DNA of 64,000 bases, taken from positions 187,139 through 251,138 of the forward strand of contig JAPSLO010000011.1 of NCBI GenBank assembly GCA_031180725.1, read 5' to 3'. The notes under the pieces are model-generated. The model was given only the letters and a program-made list of their open reading frames with translations, did not search any database and had not been told where the DNA came from. Every line of letters begins with the position of its first letter. Position 1 is the first letter of the stretch. The position numbers and the translations under genes are program-made. Below are positions 1 to 8,071 of this stretch, piece by piece. Source of the stretch: Roseomonas sp. GTDB lineage: Bacteria > Pseudomonadota > Alphaproteobacteria > Acetobacterales > Acetobacteraceae.

Positions 1-120
1 CCAGCCGACCCGCCCGGAGCCGCCGCCCGTCTGGTCCGTCCCCGCCAAGGGCACCTCCACAGCTGGGCAGTCCGCCCACGGCAGCGGACGAACCTGGATG
101 GCCATGGACTCGCCGCCCAT
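1..120 (-). CDS. Partial hypothetical protein (5' end only)
   Basis: An ATG reading frame enters the window edge on the minus strand and stays open for the 40 codons visible. A second in-frame ATG lies five codons in (position 105). It begins MGGESMAIQVRPLPW and shows no recognisable family. It would lie downstream of dihydroorotase in the same direction, with a 92-bp gap. The short length makes a chance frame quite possible; only the frame itself supports it. Confidence 0.3.
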   Translation of the reverse strand, partial: MGGESMAIQVRPLPWADCPAVEVPLAGTDQTGGGSGRVGW

Positions 121-212
121 GCCTCACATCCGCTCTACCGCAGGCCTGACGGGACCTTAAGCCTAATCGTCACCGTGCCGGATCGTCGCGATGCCAACGG
201 CGCCACGGCAGG

Positions 213-1535
213 TCAGGCGGCGAAGCGCACCGGTGCGCCGGCCGGGGCGCCCAGCACCTCATCCTCGCGCATCACCACTTGGCCGCGCACCACCGTCATC
301 ACCGGCCAGCCCGTGCAACGATGCCCTGCGAAGGGCGTCCAGCCGCAGGGCGAGGCGATCCAGCTTTCCTCGATGGTGCGCTGGCGCTTCATGTCCACCA
401 CGGTGAAGTCGCCATCATAGCCGGCCGCCAGCCGCCCCTTGCCGACCACGCCATAAACGCGCGCCGGCCCCGCGCACATCAGATCCGCCAGGCGCGAAAG
501 GCTCAGCCGCCCCGCGCTGACATGATCCAGCATCAGCGGCACGATGGTCTGCACGCCGGTGAGGCCGGAGCCGCATTCCGGCCAGGGCTTCTCCTTGGAT
601 GCGCGGGAATGCGGCGCATGGTCGCTGCCCACCGTGTCCACCGTGCCGTTGCGCACGGCTTCCCAGGCGGCGTCCAGGTGGCGCTTGTCGCGGATCGGCG
701 GGTTCATCACCGCATAGCCACCGAGCCGGTCATAGGCCTCGTCGGTCTGGGTCAGGTGGTTCAGCAGCACCTCCACCGTGCAGAGGTCGCGGTAGTCCTT
801 CAGATAGTCCAGCTCCTCGGCCGTGGAGACGTGCAGGATATGGGCGGGCCGGCCTGTCTTGCGCGCCAGCGCCATCAGCCGCCGCGTGCCGAGGAAGGCG
901 CATTCCACGTCGCGCCATTCGGCATGCATCCGGTACGGCATGCCCGTGTGGTAGTTCGGCCTGCGCGCCTGCAGCCGGTACTCGTCCTCCGAGTGATAGG
1001 CGATGCGGCGGCGGCCGGAGCGCATGACGCGCTCCAGGCTCTCATCATCCTCGATCAGCAGGTCACCGGTGGAGGAGCCGGCGAAGACCTTGATGGCGCA
1101 GACATTGGGCTGCAGCTCCAGCTCGGCCAGGTCGGCGATGTTGGTCTTCAGCGCGCCGACATAGAGGCCCATATCGCAATAGGCATGACCCGTCACGTAG
1201 TCGCGCTTCCAGTCGATCTGCGCGCGGTTGGTGATGGAGGGATTGGTGTTCGGCATGTCGAACACCGCCGTCACGCCACCCAGCACAGCCGCCTTCGTGC
1301 CGGTAGCGATGGTTTCCACCTTCGGGTCGCCGGGCTCGCGCAGATGGACATGGCTGTCGATCAGGCCCGGCAGCACATGCAGGCCGGTGCAGTCCACCTC
1401 CTGCGCCGCATGGCCGCCGCCCAGGCTGCCGATGGCGGCGATCTTCCCGCCGCGCACCCCCACATCGGCCGGTTCCAGGCCCCAGGGCAGAACCAGCGTG
1501 CCGCCACGCAGGACGAGGTCGAAGCTCTGGGCCAT
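213..1535 (-). CDS. pyrC: Dihydroorotase, class I type
   Basis: This 440-aa amidohydrolase interconverts carbamoyl-L-aspartate and L-dihydroorotate in cytosolic pyrimidine synthesis. The metal-site pattern is complete: DSHVHLREPG with His62 and His64, the carbamylated-lysine position Lys149 in CAIKVFAG, His181, His235 and Asp305 in GSDHAPH. The RxP motif after the HxH is typical of dihydroorotases and separates it from hydantoinases and allantoinases. It is the last recognisable gene of a minus-strand run, 88 bp after the antiporter gene. An allantoinase-like role cannot be fully excluded, because class I members overlap in sequence. Confidence 0.85.
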   Translation of the reverse strand: MAQSFDLVLRGGTLVLPWGLEPADVGVRGGKIAAIGSLGGGHAAQEVDCTGLHVLPGLIDSHVHLREPGDPKVETIATGTKAAVLGGVTAVFDMPNTNPSITNRAQIDWKRDYVTGHAYCDMGLYVGALKTNIADLAELELQPNVCAIKVFAGSSTGDLLIEDDESLERVMRSGRRRIAYHSEDEYRLQARRPNYHTGMPYRMHAEWRDVECAFLGTRRLMALARKTGRPAHILHVSTAEELDYLKDYRDLCTVEVLLNHLTQTDEAYDRLGGYAVMNPPIRDKRHLDAAWEAVRNGTVDTVGSDHAPHSRASKEKPWPECGSGLTGVQTIVPLMLDHVSAGRLSLSRLADLMCAGPARVYGVVGKGRLAAGYDGDFTVVDMKRQRTIEESWIASPCGWTPFAGHRCTGWPVMTVVRGQVVMREDEVLGAPAGAPVRFAA

Positions 1536-1623
1536 GGGCGGCGGTTCCTCTGCACCGGGATCGTCCGCCCCCTATACCGCAGGGCTGGTGCCCGGTGCGA
1601 CCCGGGGGCCGGCCGGGGAGGGT

Positions 1624-3123
1624 TCAGGGCTGCGGTGGCCCGCCGCCCGGTGCGGCCTCGCCCTGCGCCGCCTCGGCCGCCCGAAGGCGCAGATCGCCCT
1701 CCCGCAGCAGCTTGCGCAGCGCCTCGTCGCCGATGACGTCCTGCGCGCGCAGCCGCATCAGCACGCGGCGCTCGGCCTCCAGCGCCTCGGGATGGGTCTC
1801 GTCCGGCGCCCCGGCGCGGGCGGCGGCCGCGGCGCCGCGCCCCGTCGCCTCCTCCGCCTGTGCGCGACCGGGGCGGGAGAGGCCGGCGCGCCGGACCGCG
1901 GCGCGCAGGGTCAGCCCCTGCACCAGCACCGACCCCAGGATCACCAGCGCGGCCACCACCAGCACCAGTTCGCGCCCTGGCGTCGGCGTGCCGTCCGGCA
2001 GCTGCGCCGGGATGGCCAGCGCCGCGATCAGCCCGATGACCGAGGAGGTGGAGGCCCAGGCCATCACCCCCGCCGCGCCGGTGCGGGTCGCCTGATCCTC
2101 CGCCGCCAAGGCGCGCGAAAGGGGTGGCAGATGCACGGCGAGGAGCGAGCCGAGCCACTGCACCAGCAGCACCAGCACCAGGATCGCCGCCACGGCGCCC
2201 GCCACCTGCCAGACCGGCCAAAGGCCAAGCCCGGCCAGGGCTTCGGGCAGGGCGAGGCCCGCGAAGAAGAACAGCACGGAGGAGGCCAGCAGGCTCGCCT
2301 CCTCCCAGAAGGCCGTTGCGGCGATGCGCGCCTCGGCCGAGGAGCGTGCCACCCCGCTCTCCGGATCCACCCGCGCCGCCGAGACCGTCAGCGCCGCGGC
2401 GATGACGGTGACTGCCAGGGAAAGGGAAAGCCACCCCGCGGCGAGCCCCGCCAGATAGGGCGCGGCGAGCGAGACCGCGATCTCGATCGGCGCGGGCCGG
2501 GCATGGTCGCGCAGCCAGAGCACGGCGCGGCCGATCGCGATGCCGGCCAGGGCCCCGCCCGCCAGGCTCCAGCCGATATCGCGCAGCGCCTCCCCGGGGC
2601 CGGGCGGGACCTGCTCCGCCAGGGATTCCAGCGCCAGGGCGAAGGCGGTCAGGGCGACGATGCGAGCTGCCATCTCCCGCGCCTTCAGCGCATCCGACAC
2701 GGCGCGCGGCACATAGGGGCGGCCTTCTGCCTCATGGAACAGGCGGGTGTCGAACAGGGCGGCGATGACGCCGAGCGCCACGGACTGCGCGCCACCGAGG
2801 CCGGGCAGAAGGACCCGCGCCACCAGCGCCGTGGCGGTGATGATGACGAGGGCAACCAGCGCCCCGACCAGGATGCCTGGCAGCAGGGTGGCGCGCAGCA
2901 GATGCGGCGTGATGCGCACGCTGCCGGCATAGATGACCGGTGGCAGGAACAGCGCGATGGCCAGATCAGGGTCGAGCCGCAGCGGCGGCGCGCCTGGCAC
3001 CGCCCCCACCGCGACGCCCGCGCCCATCAGCACCAGCGTTGGCGGCAGCCGCGACAATTGCGCAAGCGCGAGGAGCGGCCCGATGCCGGCCAGCAGCAGG
3101 GCGACGAAATGCGCGGGGGCCAT
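1624..3123 (-). CDS. CPA1-like cation:proton antiporter, divergent
   Basis: A 499-aa inner-membrane protein with roughly a dozen hydrophobic segments in residues 1-410 and a charged soluble tail. The tail (ALRKLLREGDLRLR) resembles the C-terminus of NhaP/CPA1 sodium:proton antiporters. The general layout fits the family, but motif positions are altered. Where CPA1 members have a TDP-type motif this protein reads AALFDTRLF, and where they have a G-rich GGLRGA loop it reads AWASTSSVIG. I find no clear ND pair in the expected helix. It may be a diverged or differently coupled antiporter. It starts 39 bp after asparagine synthase. Confidence 0.65.
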   Translation of the reverse strand: MAPAHFVALLLAGIGPLLALAQLSRLPPTLVLMGAGVAVGAVPGAPPLRLDPDLAIALFLPPVIYAGSVRITPHLLRATLLPGILVGALVALVIITATALVARVLLPGLGGAQSVALGVIAALFDTRLFHEAEGRPYVPRAVSDALKAREMAARIVALTAFALALESLAEQVPPGPGEALRDIGWSLAGGALAGIAIGRAVLWLRDHARPAPIEIAVSLAAPYLAGLAAGWLSLSLAVTVIAAALTVSAARVDPESGVARSSAEARIAATAFWEEASLLASSVLFFFAGLALPEALAGLGLWPVWQVAGAVAAILVLVLLVQWLGSLLAVHLPPLSRALAAEDQATRTGAAGVMAWASTSSVIGLIAALAIPAQLPDGTPTPGRELVLVVAALVILGSVLVQGLTLRAAVRRAGLSRPGRAQAEEATGRGAAAAARAGAPDETHPEALEAERRVLMRLRAQDVIGDEALRKLLREGDLRLRAAEAAQGEAAPGGGPPQP

Positions 3124-3162
3124 GCCATGGGAACGGCGGAGGGTGCCCGCCGTTGCCCCGGC

Positions 3163-4929
3163 TCACCGCGCGCCCAGCACCTCCCACACATCGCCCTGAA
3201 CCGGCGCGCGCTCCACATGGGCGCGGTGCCACAGGGCATAGAACAGCAGGTGCCAGGCGGCGAAGCCGCGATGCTTGTCGCCGGCGGCATGGCGGAACAG
3301 CGACACCACGCGGTCCGGCCGGGCGACCTCCGCCACGCCGGGTTGCGCGGCCACCAGCGGACCCAGCCGGTCGCCCACGCCGGCGATCCAGGCGGCCACC
3401 GGCACGGTGAAGCCCTGCTTCGGCGCGAAGGGGCGCGAGGCAGGCAGGTGGCGGGCCAGCCAAGCGCGCATCAACCATTTGCCGGTGCGGCCGCGCACCT
3501 TCAGCGCATCCGGCAGCCGCCAGCAGGCTTCCGCCACGCCCGGATCCAGGAAGGGCGTGCGGCCTTCCACCGCATGGGCCATCAGGCAGCGGTCCAGCTT
3601 CAGCAGCAGGTCGTTCGGCAGCCATTCGGCAATGTCGGCCGCCTGCGCCGCCATCAGCCGCGTGCGGCCGGGCGAGGCCGCGGCCGCCTCGGCCGCCGCG
3701 ATGCCGTCGCGCCAGGTGGAGGGCGGTGTCCGAAGCACGTCCTTCACATGGTCGAAGCTGCCCGTCGCGCGCGGCTGACGGCCACCCAGCCACCACGGGC
3801 GCATCGCGCTGCGATAGCGACCATAGCCGCCCAGCAGCTCGTCACCGCCCTCACCAGACAGCACGACCTTCACCTCCTCCCGCGCGCGGCGGGCGAGGAA
3901 CCAGGAGGGGATGATGGCGTAGTCCGCTGCCGGGTCGTCCATGGCGGCGACGATCTGCGGCAGGTGGCGCCAGACATCGGCTTCCGACACCGTCAGCGTC
4001 ACATGGCGCGCGCCCACCGCTTCCGCCGCCGCCTGCGCGGCCGCATGCTCATCCGCCGCGCCCGGCACGTCGAAGCGCGCGGTGAAGGCGCGCACCGGGC
4101 GGTCATTGAGGCGCGCCATCATCGTCAGCACCGCGCCGGAATCGATGCCGCCGGAGAGGAACAGCCCATAGGGCACGTCGCTGCGCTGGTGCAGCCGCAC
4201 ACTGTCCTCGAAGGCTTTGTCGAAGCGGGCGAGGGCGTCCTCCTCCGTAACCGGCTCCGGCCCGCCTTCGGGCAGGGCGGCGCGGCGATGCCGCTCCACG
4301 ATCGCGCCGTCGGCCACCACGACGCTCTCGCCGGGCAGCACGCGGCGGATGCCTTCGAAGATGGTCTCGGCGCCGGTGGTGAATTGCAGTTGCAGCAACT
4401 CGTCCCGCGCTTCCTGCCGTACGCGTGGTGCGACCAGCCCCGCATCAAGGAAGGCCCGCGGCTCCGATGCGAAGGCGATGCCACCGGGGATGGGCGCGAT
4501 GTAGAGCGGCTTGATGCCGAAGGGATCGCGCGTCAGGACCAGCCGGCGCGCATGGCGGTCGTGCAGCGCCACCGCATACATGCCGCGCATCGCCGCCGCG
4601 TAGCCTTCGAGGCCGTCGCGGCGGTAGAGGTGCAGCGGCGGCTCGCAGTCGCTGCCGGTATTGCAGGCGAGCTGGTACTGCTCGCGCAGCTCCAGATAAT
4701 TGTACACCTCGCCATTCGCGACCAGCGCGGCGGCGCCGGCGAACAGCGGCTGGTCCCCGGTGGCAAGGTCGATGATCGCCAGCCGCGTATGCGCCAGCCC
4801 GACATTGTCCGCGACGTGCAGGCCGGAGCCGTCCGGGCCGCGATGCGCCAGCGCCTGCGTCATCGCCTGCAGCACGCCGGCATCCGGCGTTGTGCCCTGG
4901 CGCAGCGCCTGTCCCGCGAGGCCGCACAT
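3163..4929 (-). CDS. asnB: Asparagine synthase, glutamine-hydrolysing
   Basis: This 588-aa enzyme would transfer glutamine amide nitrogen to aspartate, or to a sugar or peptide carboxylate in surface-polymer pathways. The N-terminal class II glutaminase domain begins MCGLAG, so Cys2 becomes the N-terminal nucleophile. NGEVYNY and the SDCE region are the expected glutamine-site motifs. The ATP pyrophosphatase loop LSGGIDSG sits near residue 260. The start codon overlaps the stop of the upstream GT4 gene (ATGA), so the two are translationally coupled. This context suggests modification of a surface glycan as well as, or instead of, free asparagine synthesis. Confidence 0.88.
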   Translation of the reverse strand: MCGLAGQALRQGTTPDAGVLQAMTQALAHRGPDGSGLHVADNVGLAHTRLAIIDLATGDQPLFAGAAALVANGEVYNYLELREQYQLACNTGSDCEPPLHLYRRDGLEGYAAAMRGMYAVALHDRHARRLVLTRDPFGIKPLYIAPIPGGIAFASEPRAFLDAGLVAPRVRQEARDELLQLQFTTGAETIFEGIRRVLPGESVVVADGAIVERHRRAALPEGGPEPVTEEDALARFDKAFEDSVRLHQRSDVPYGLFLSGGIDSGAVLTMMARLNDRPVRAFTARFDVPGAADEHAAAQAAAEAVGARHVTLTVSEADVWRHLPQIVAAMDDPAADYAIIPSWFLARRAREEVKVVLSGEGGDELLGGYGRYRSAMRPWWLGGRQPRATGSFDHVKDVLRTPPSTWRDGIAAAEAAAASPGRTRLMAAQAADIAEWLPNDLLLKLDRCLMAHAVEGRTPFLDPGVAEACWRLPDALKVRGRTGKWLMRAWLARHLPASRPFAPKQGFTVPVAAWIAGVGDRLGPLVAAQPGVAEVARPDRVVSLFRHAAGDKHRGFAAWHLLFYALWHRAHVERAPVQGDVWEVLGAR

Positions 4930-5969
4930 CAGCCTTTGCTCCTTGCCGCGGCGTTCAGGAATTCGCGCCAGGCCGTCAGCACCGGCGCTTCCGCGTGGCG
5001 CGCCAGGAACTCGGCCCGGCCGGCCGCACCGAGCGCCTGTGCGCGCTGGGGATCGGCCAGCAGGCCGGCAAGCGCCCTGGCCAGCGCGGTGGGATGGCCG
5101 ATCGGGACCAGAATCCCGGTGCGTCGGTCCTCGATCAGCTCACGCGGGCCGGCGGCTTCCGCCGCCACCACCGGCTTGCCGGCCGAGAAGCCTTCCAGCA
5201 CGACATTGCCCAAGGGCTCGATGCGCGAGGGCACGACGAGGATGCGGCAGGCCGCCAGCAGCGCGCCCACGTCGCGCCGCCAGCCGAGGAAGGCGACGCG
5301 GTCGCCGAGCTTCAGCTCCTCGACCAACCTGGTCAGGGCGGCGCGCTCAGGGCCATCTCCGGCGAGGGCGAGTTGCACATCGCCGGGAAGCTGGGCCAGG
5401 GCGCGGAGCAGGGTGGCAAAGTCCTTGTTGGGATGCAGGCGGCCCATCGCGAGCAGCACGCGCCCGCCCGGCGCCAGGGGCAGCGGGGCAGGGACGGCGC
5501 CGGCCAGGTCCTCGGCGAAGTTGGGCAGGTGCTGCAGCCGGTCGCGCGGCCAGCCCTGTTCCGCGATCCAGTCGCAGAGCCCCTTGGTATTCGCCACCAG
5601 CAGGCCGCAGCCACGGTAGTAGCGGAGGTCGTACTGTCCCCCGAGTCGCCCCACCAGCGTCCAGGGCGCGCCTTCCGAGGCGAGCCGGGCGAAGCGCGCG
5701 GCGCGGTTCATCCAGGCGACCACCACCTGCGGCGCGAATTCCCGCAGCGCGGCGCGCAGGTGCCGGGGGGTGAAGAGATCGAGCGGCCCGCCAAAGCGGA
5801 GTTGTACGGGCGTCAGCCCTGCCTGCGCCAGCCGCGCGGCGCGGTCCGCATCGCGGCGGATCACGGCCAGCACCTGCATCCCGCTGCGATGCTGGGCGAT
5901 GGCCAGTCTCTCGAAAAAGCCCTCCGCCCCGCCCTGCGGCGCGCCCGCCATTACATGCGCTACGCGCAT
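4929..5969 (-). CDS. GT4 family glycosyltransferase
   Basis: A 346-aa retaining glycosyltransferase of GT-B fold. The start at 5969 gives MRVAHVMAG and has a GAGGG ribosome site about ten bases upstream. Upstream in-frame codons lack homology-like sequence. The N-terminal half holds a glycine-rich acceptor loop (QGGAEGF). The C-terminal half has the nucleotide-sugar signature with an E-x7-E pair in IEPLGNVVLEGFS. It probably adds a sugar to lipopolysaccharide or exopolysaccharide at the inner face of the membrane. It overlaps asnB by ATGA and follows the GT9 gene by 139 bp. Confidence 0.8.
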   Translation of the reverse strand: MRVAHVMAGAPQGGAEGFFERLAIAQHRSGMQVLAVIRRDADRAARLAQAGLTPVQLRFGGPLDLFTPRHLRAALREFAPQVVVAWMNRAARFARLASEGAPWTLVGRLGGQYDLRYYRGCGLLVANTKGLCDWIAEQGWPRDRLQHLPNFAEDLAGAVPAPLPLAPGGRVLLAMGRLHPNKDFATLLRALAQLPGDVQLALAGDGPERAALTRLVEELKLGDRVAFLGWRRDVGALLAACRILVVPSRIEPLGNVVLEGFSAGKPVVAAEAAGPRELIEDRRTGILVPIGHPTALARALAGLLADPQRAQALGAAGRAEFLARHAEAPVLTAWREFLNAAARSKG

Positions 5970-6108
5970 AATGGTGCCCTCAGGCGCCGGGCGCCGCCTC
6001 CGGCGGCTTGGCTGGCGCGCCGACGCGCTGTGGCGTGGGGCCAGGCGGTCGCGCCATGCGCGGGGCCGCATTTGCGGCCCGCAGGCGAAGGGCACCAAGT
6101 TGCGCGCG

Positions 6109-7023
6109 TCATGCGGGGGCCGCCTGCCGGACCAGGCCCTCTGCCGCCGCTACCACGCGCTCCACCGGCAGGCGGGTCATGCTGGTGCGGAAAGGCTCGC
6201 CATCGGCCGAGACCGCGACGGCATACGGGCCGCAGGGGCCGTATTCGCGGGCGTCGGATTGGCCGAACAGCCCCACAACCGGCGCGCCGGTCGCCGCAGC
6301 CAGATGCATCAGGCCGGAATCATTGCCGAGGTAGAGCGCCGCCCGTCCCAGCACCGCCGCCACCTCCGGCAGCGCCAGTTTGCCCACCAAGTCCACTGCG
6401 CCGGGTAGGGCCTCCAGCACCGGCGCGGCCATGGCGCGCTCGCCCTCGCCCGGGCCGCCGAGCACGGCAATGCGGGCGCCGGCCAAGCCACCGCCGGGGG
6501 CGGTGAGGCGCCGGGCCACCTCCACGAAGCGCCCGGCGGGCCAGACCTTTTCCGACCAGTTGGCGGTCGGTCCCAATACCAGCCAGGGGCCGCCCGGCAG
6601 CAGATCGGCCGCGCGGGCACGGTCTTCCTCGCTGGTCCAGGCGATAGGCAGAGGCGGGGGCGAGAGGCCCAGCACGGCGCCCAGATGGGTCAGCCGATGC
6701 CCGGGGCGGCGCCCGCCCTTGCCGATGGCGCGCCGCCGCGCCGGCACCATCCAGGCCAGCGCGGAGGCGCGCAGGTCCACCACCAGGTCCCACCAGGTGA
6801 AGGCCACCTGGGCCCAGAGCTTCGGCCAGTGCAGTGACCAAGGCTGCTTCGCCACCACGATCAGCCGTTCGAGCCGCGGCATGCGCGCGAAGACGCCAGC
6901 CGCCGCCGGGCCGCAGGCCACCGTGAACCGCGCCGCCGGGTGGGTGGCCAGCAGGTGACGCAAAAGCCCCGTGGAGAGCACGGCGTCGCCGATCCGCGTG
7001 GAGGTGACGAACAGGATGCGCAT
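6109..7023 (-). CDS. GT9 family glycosyltransferase (heptosyltransferase-like)
   Basis: A 304-aa protein of the ADP-heptose:LPS heptosyltransferase family. The chosen start, MRILFVTSTRIGDAVL, is the classic N-terminus of GT9 enzymes and is preceded by a G-rich ribosome site. The C-terminal donor-site signature LGNDSGLMHLAAATG followed by VVGLFG is intact. It would act on the cytoplasmic side of the inner membrane in LPS core or related glycan assembly. With the downstream GT4 and asnB genes it forms a small surface-polysaccharide cluster. Sugar specificity cannot be read from sequence. Confidence 0.8.
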   Translation of the reverse strand: MRILFVTSTRIGDAVLSTGLLRHLLATHPAARFTVACGPAAAGVFARMPRLERLIVVAKQPWSLHWPKLWAQVAFTWWDLVVDLRASALAWMVPARRRAIGKGGRRPGHRLTHLGAVLGLSPPPLPIAWTSEEDRARAADLLPGGPWLVLGPTANWSEKVWPAGRFVEVARRLTAPGGGLAGARIAVLGGPGEGERAMAAPVLEALPGAVDLVGKLALPEVAAVLGRAALYLGNDSGLMHLAAATGAPVVGLFGQSDAREYGPCGPYAVAVSADGEPFRTSMTRLPVERVVAAAEGLVRQAAPA

Positions 7024-7120
7024 GAACCCCCCGCGCATAGCATGGTCCGACGCCATGCCCCACCCCGCCCCATCTGCTGGCCGGTTGCATCGCCCGGCCG
7101 CCCCGCCCACCTTCAAGGTC

Positions 7121-7954
7121 ATGCCGATCGCATTTCTTCCGGGACGGGGCGTGGTGGAAGTGGCCGGGGAGGACCGGGTCGGTTTCCTCCAGGGCTTGGT
7201 TTCCAATGATGTGACCCTGGTGGCGCCTGGCCGCGCCGTCTGGGCGGCGCTGCTGACGCCGCAGGGGAAGTGGCTGGCCGACTTCTTCATCCTGTCGGAT
7301 GGCGAGCGCCTGCTGCTGGACTGCGCGCGGGACCAGGCGCCGATGCTGGTGACGACCCTCTCGCGCTACCGGCTGCGGGCGAAGGTCGCGCTGCGCGACG
7401 CCTCCGCCGATTTCGCCGTGCATGCGGCCTGGGGCGGCGCGGAGCTAGCGCCGGGCGTGACCGCCGCGCCGGATCCTCGGCTGCCGGAAGCCGGCTGGCG
7501 CCTGCTGGCCGCCGCGCCATTGCAGACCGACGCGGATGAGGCGGCCTATGACCGCCATCGCCTTTCGCTCGGCCTGCCTGACGGGGCGCGGGACCTGGAG
7601 CCCCAAAAATCCGTGCTGCTGGAAGGCGGCTTCGACGAGCTGGGCGGCGTTTCCTGGTCCAAGGGCTGCTACATGGGCCAGGAGCTGACGGCGCGCACGA
7701 AATACCGAGGGCTTCTCAAGAAGCGGCTATTTCCGGTGCAGATCGTCGGCCCGCAGCCCGCACCCGGTACGCCGGTCACGCGGGATGGTGCCGAGGTGGG
7801 CGAGATGCGATCCGGCCGCGACGGCGCCGGCTTGGCGCTGCTGCGCATCGAGGCGGTGGAGGCTGGCGGCACGCTGGCCTGCGGCGACGCCACGCTGACT
7901 CCGCGGACACCAAGCTGGATGGCGCTGCCGGCGCGGGCGGAAGGCAGCGCCTGA
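7121..7954 (+). CDS. ygfZ: Folate-binding protein YgfZ, iron-sulfur cluster assembly factor
   Basis: A 277-aa member of the GcvT-like YgfZ family, which uses tetrahydrofolate to support repair or maturation of Fe-S enzymes. The diagnostic KGCYMGQE motif lies near residues 185-192 and is followed by ARTKYRG. The start at 7121 has AAGG just upstream and gives MPIAFLPGRGVVEV, with the LQGLVSNDV stretch expected at the N-terminus. It is transcribed divergently from the GT9 gene, 97 bp away. The length is slightly below the E. coli protein but usual for alphaproteobacteria. Confidence 0.88.
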   Translation: MPIAFLPGRGVVEVAGEDRVGFLQGLVSNDVTLVAPGRAVWAALLTPQGKWLADFFILSDGERLLLDCARDQAPMLVTTLSRYRLRAKVALRDASADFAVHAAWGGAELAPGVTAAPDPRLPEAGWRLLAAAPLQTDADEAAYDRHRLSLGLPDGARDLEPQKSVLLEGGFDELGGVSWSKGCYMGQELTARTKYRGLLKKRLFPVQIVGPQPAPGTPVTRDGAEVGEMRSGRDGAGLALLRIEAVEAGGTLACGDATLTPRTPSWMALPARAEGSA

Positions 7955-7962
7955 GGGTTGCT

Positions 7963-7993
7963 GGGGGCGCTGCCCCCCGACCCCCGCCGGGGG
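7963..7993. repeat. G/C-run palindromes downstream of ygfZ
   Basis: Two adjacent hairpins lie just after the ygfZ stop: GGGGGC-GCT-GCCCCC (7963-7977) and CCCCC-GCC-GGGGG (7981-7993). More G and C runs follow to about 8040. They could end transcription between the convergent ygfZ and hpd genes, although no T-run follows. The compact C-run/G-run layout resembles dispersed intergenic palindromes of GC-rich alphaproteobacteria. Repetition elsewhere in the genome cannot be judged from this window. Confidence 0.45.
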
Positions 7994-8071
7994 CCGAGGC
8001 CGCCCCCGGACCCCGCCTTCTGTTTGGGGGCCAGGGGGCCAAGTCCCCTTGGGAAACCTCCCGCGCGGCCT

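Noticed and set aside
1228..5619. Very long open frame on the plus strand
   Set aside because: It lies antisense to pyrC, the antiporter, asnB and part of the GT4 gene; its composition is Arg/Gln/His-rich with no family motif. It is a GC-rich shadow.
5969..6098. Upstream ATG (6098) for the GT4 gene
   Set aside because: The extra residues look non-coding; the internal ATG at 5969 has a good ribosome site and gives the family N-terminus.
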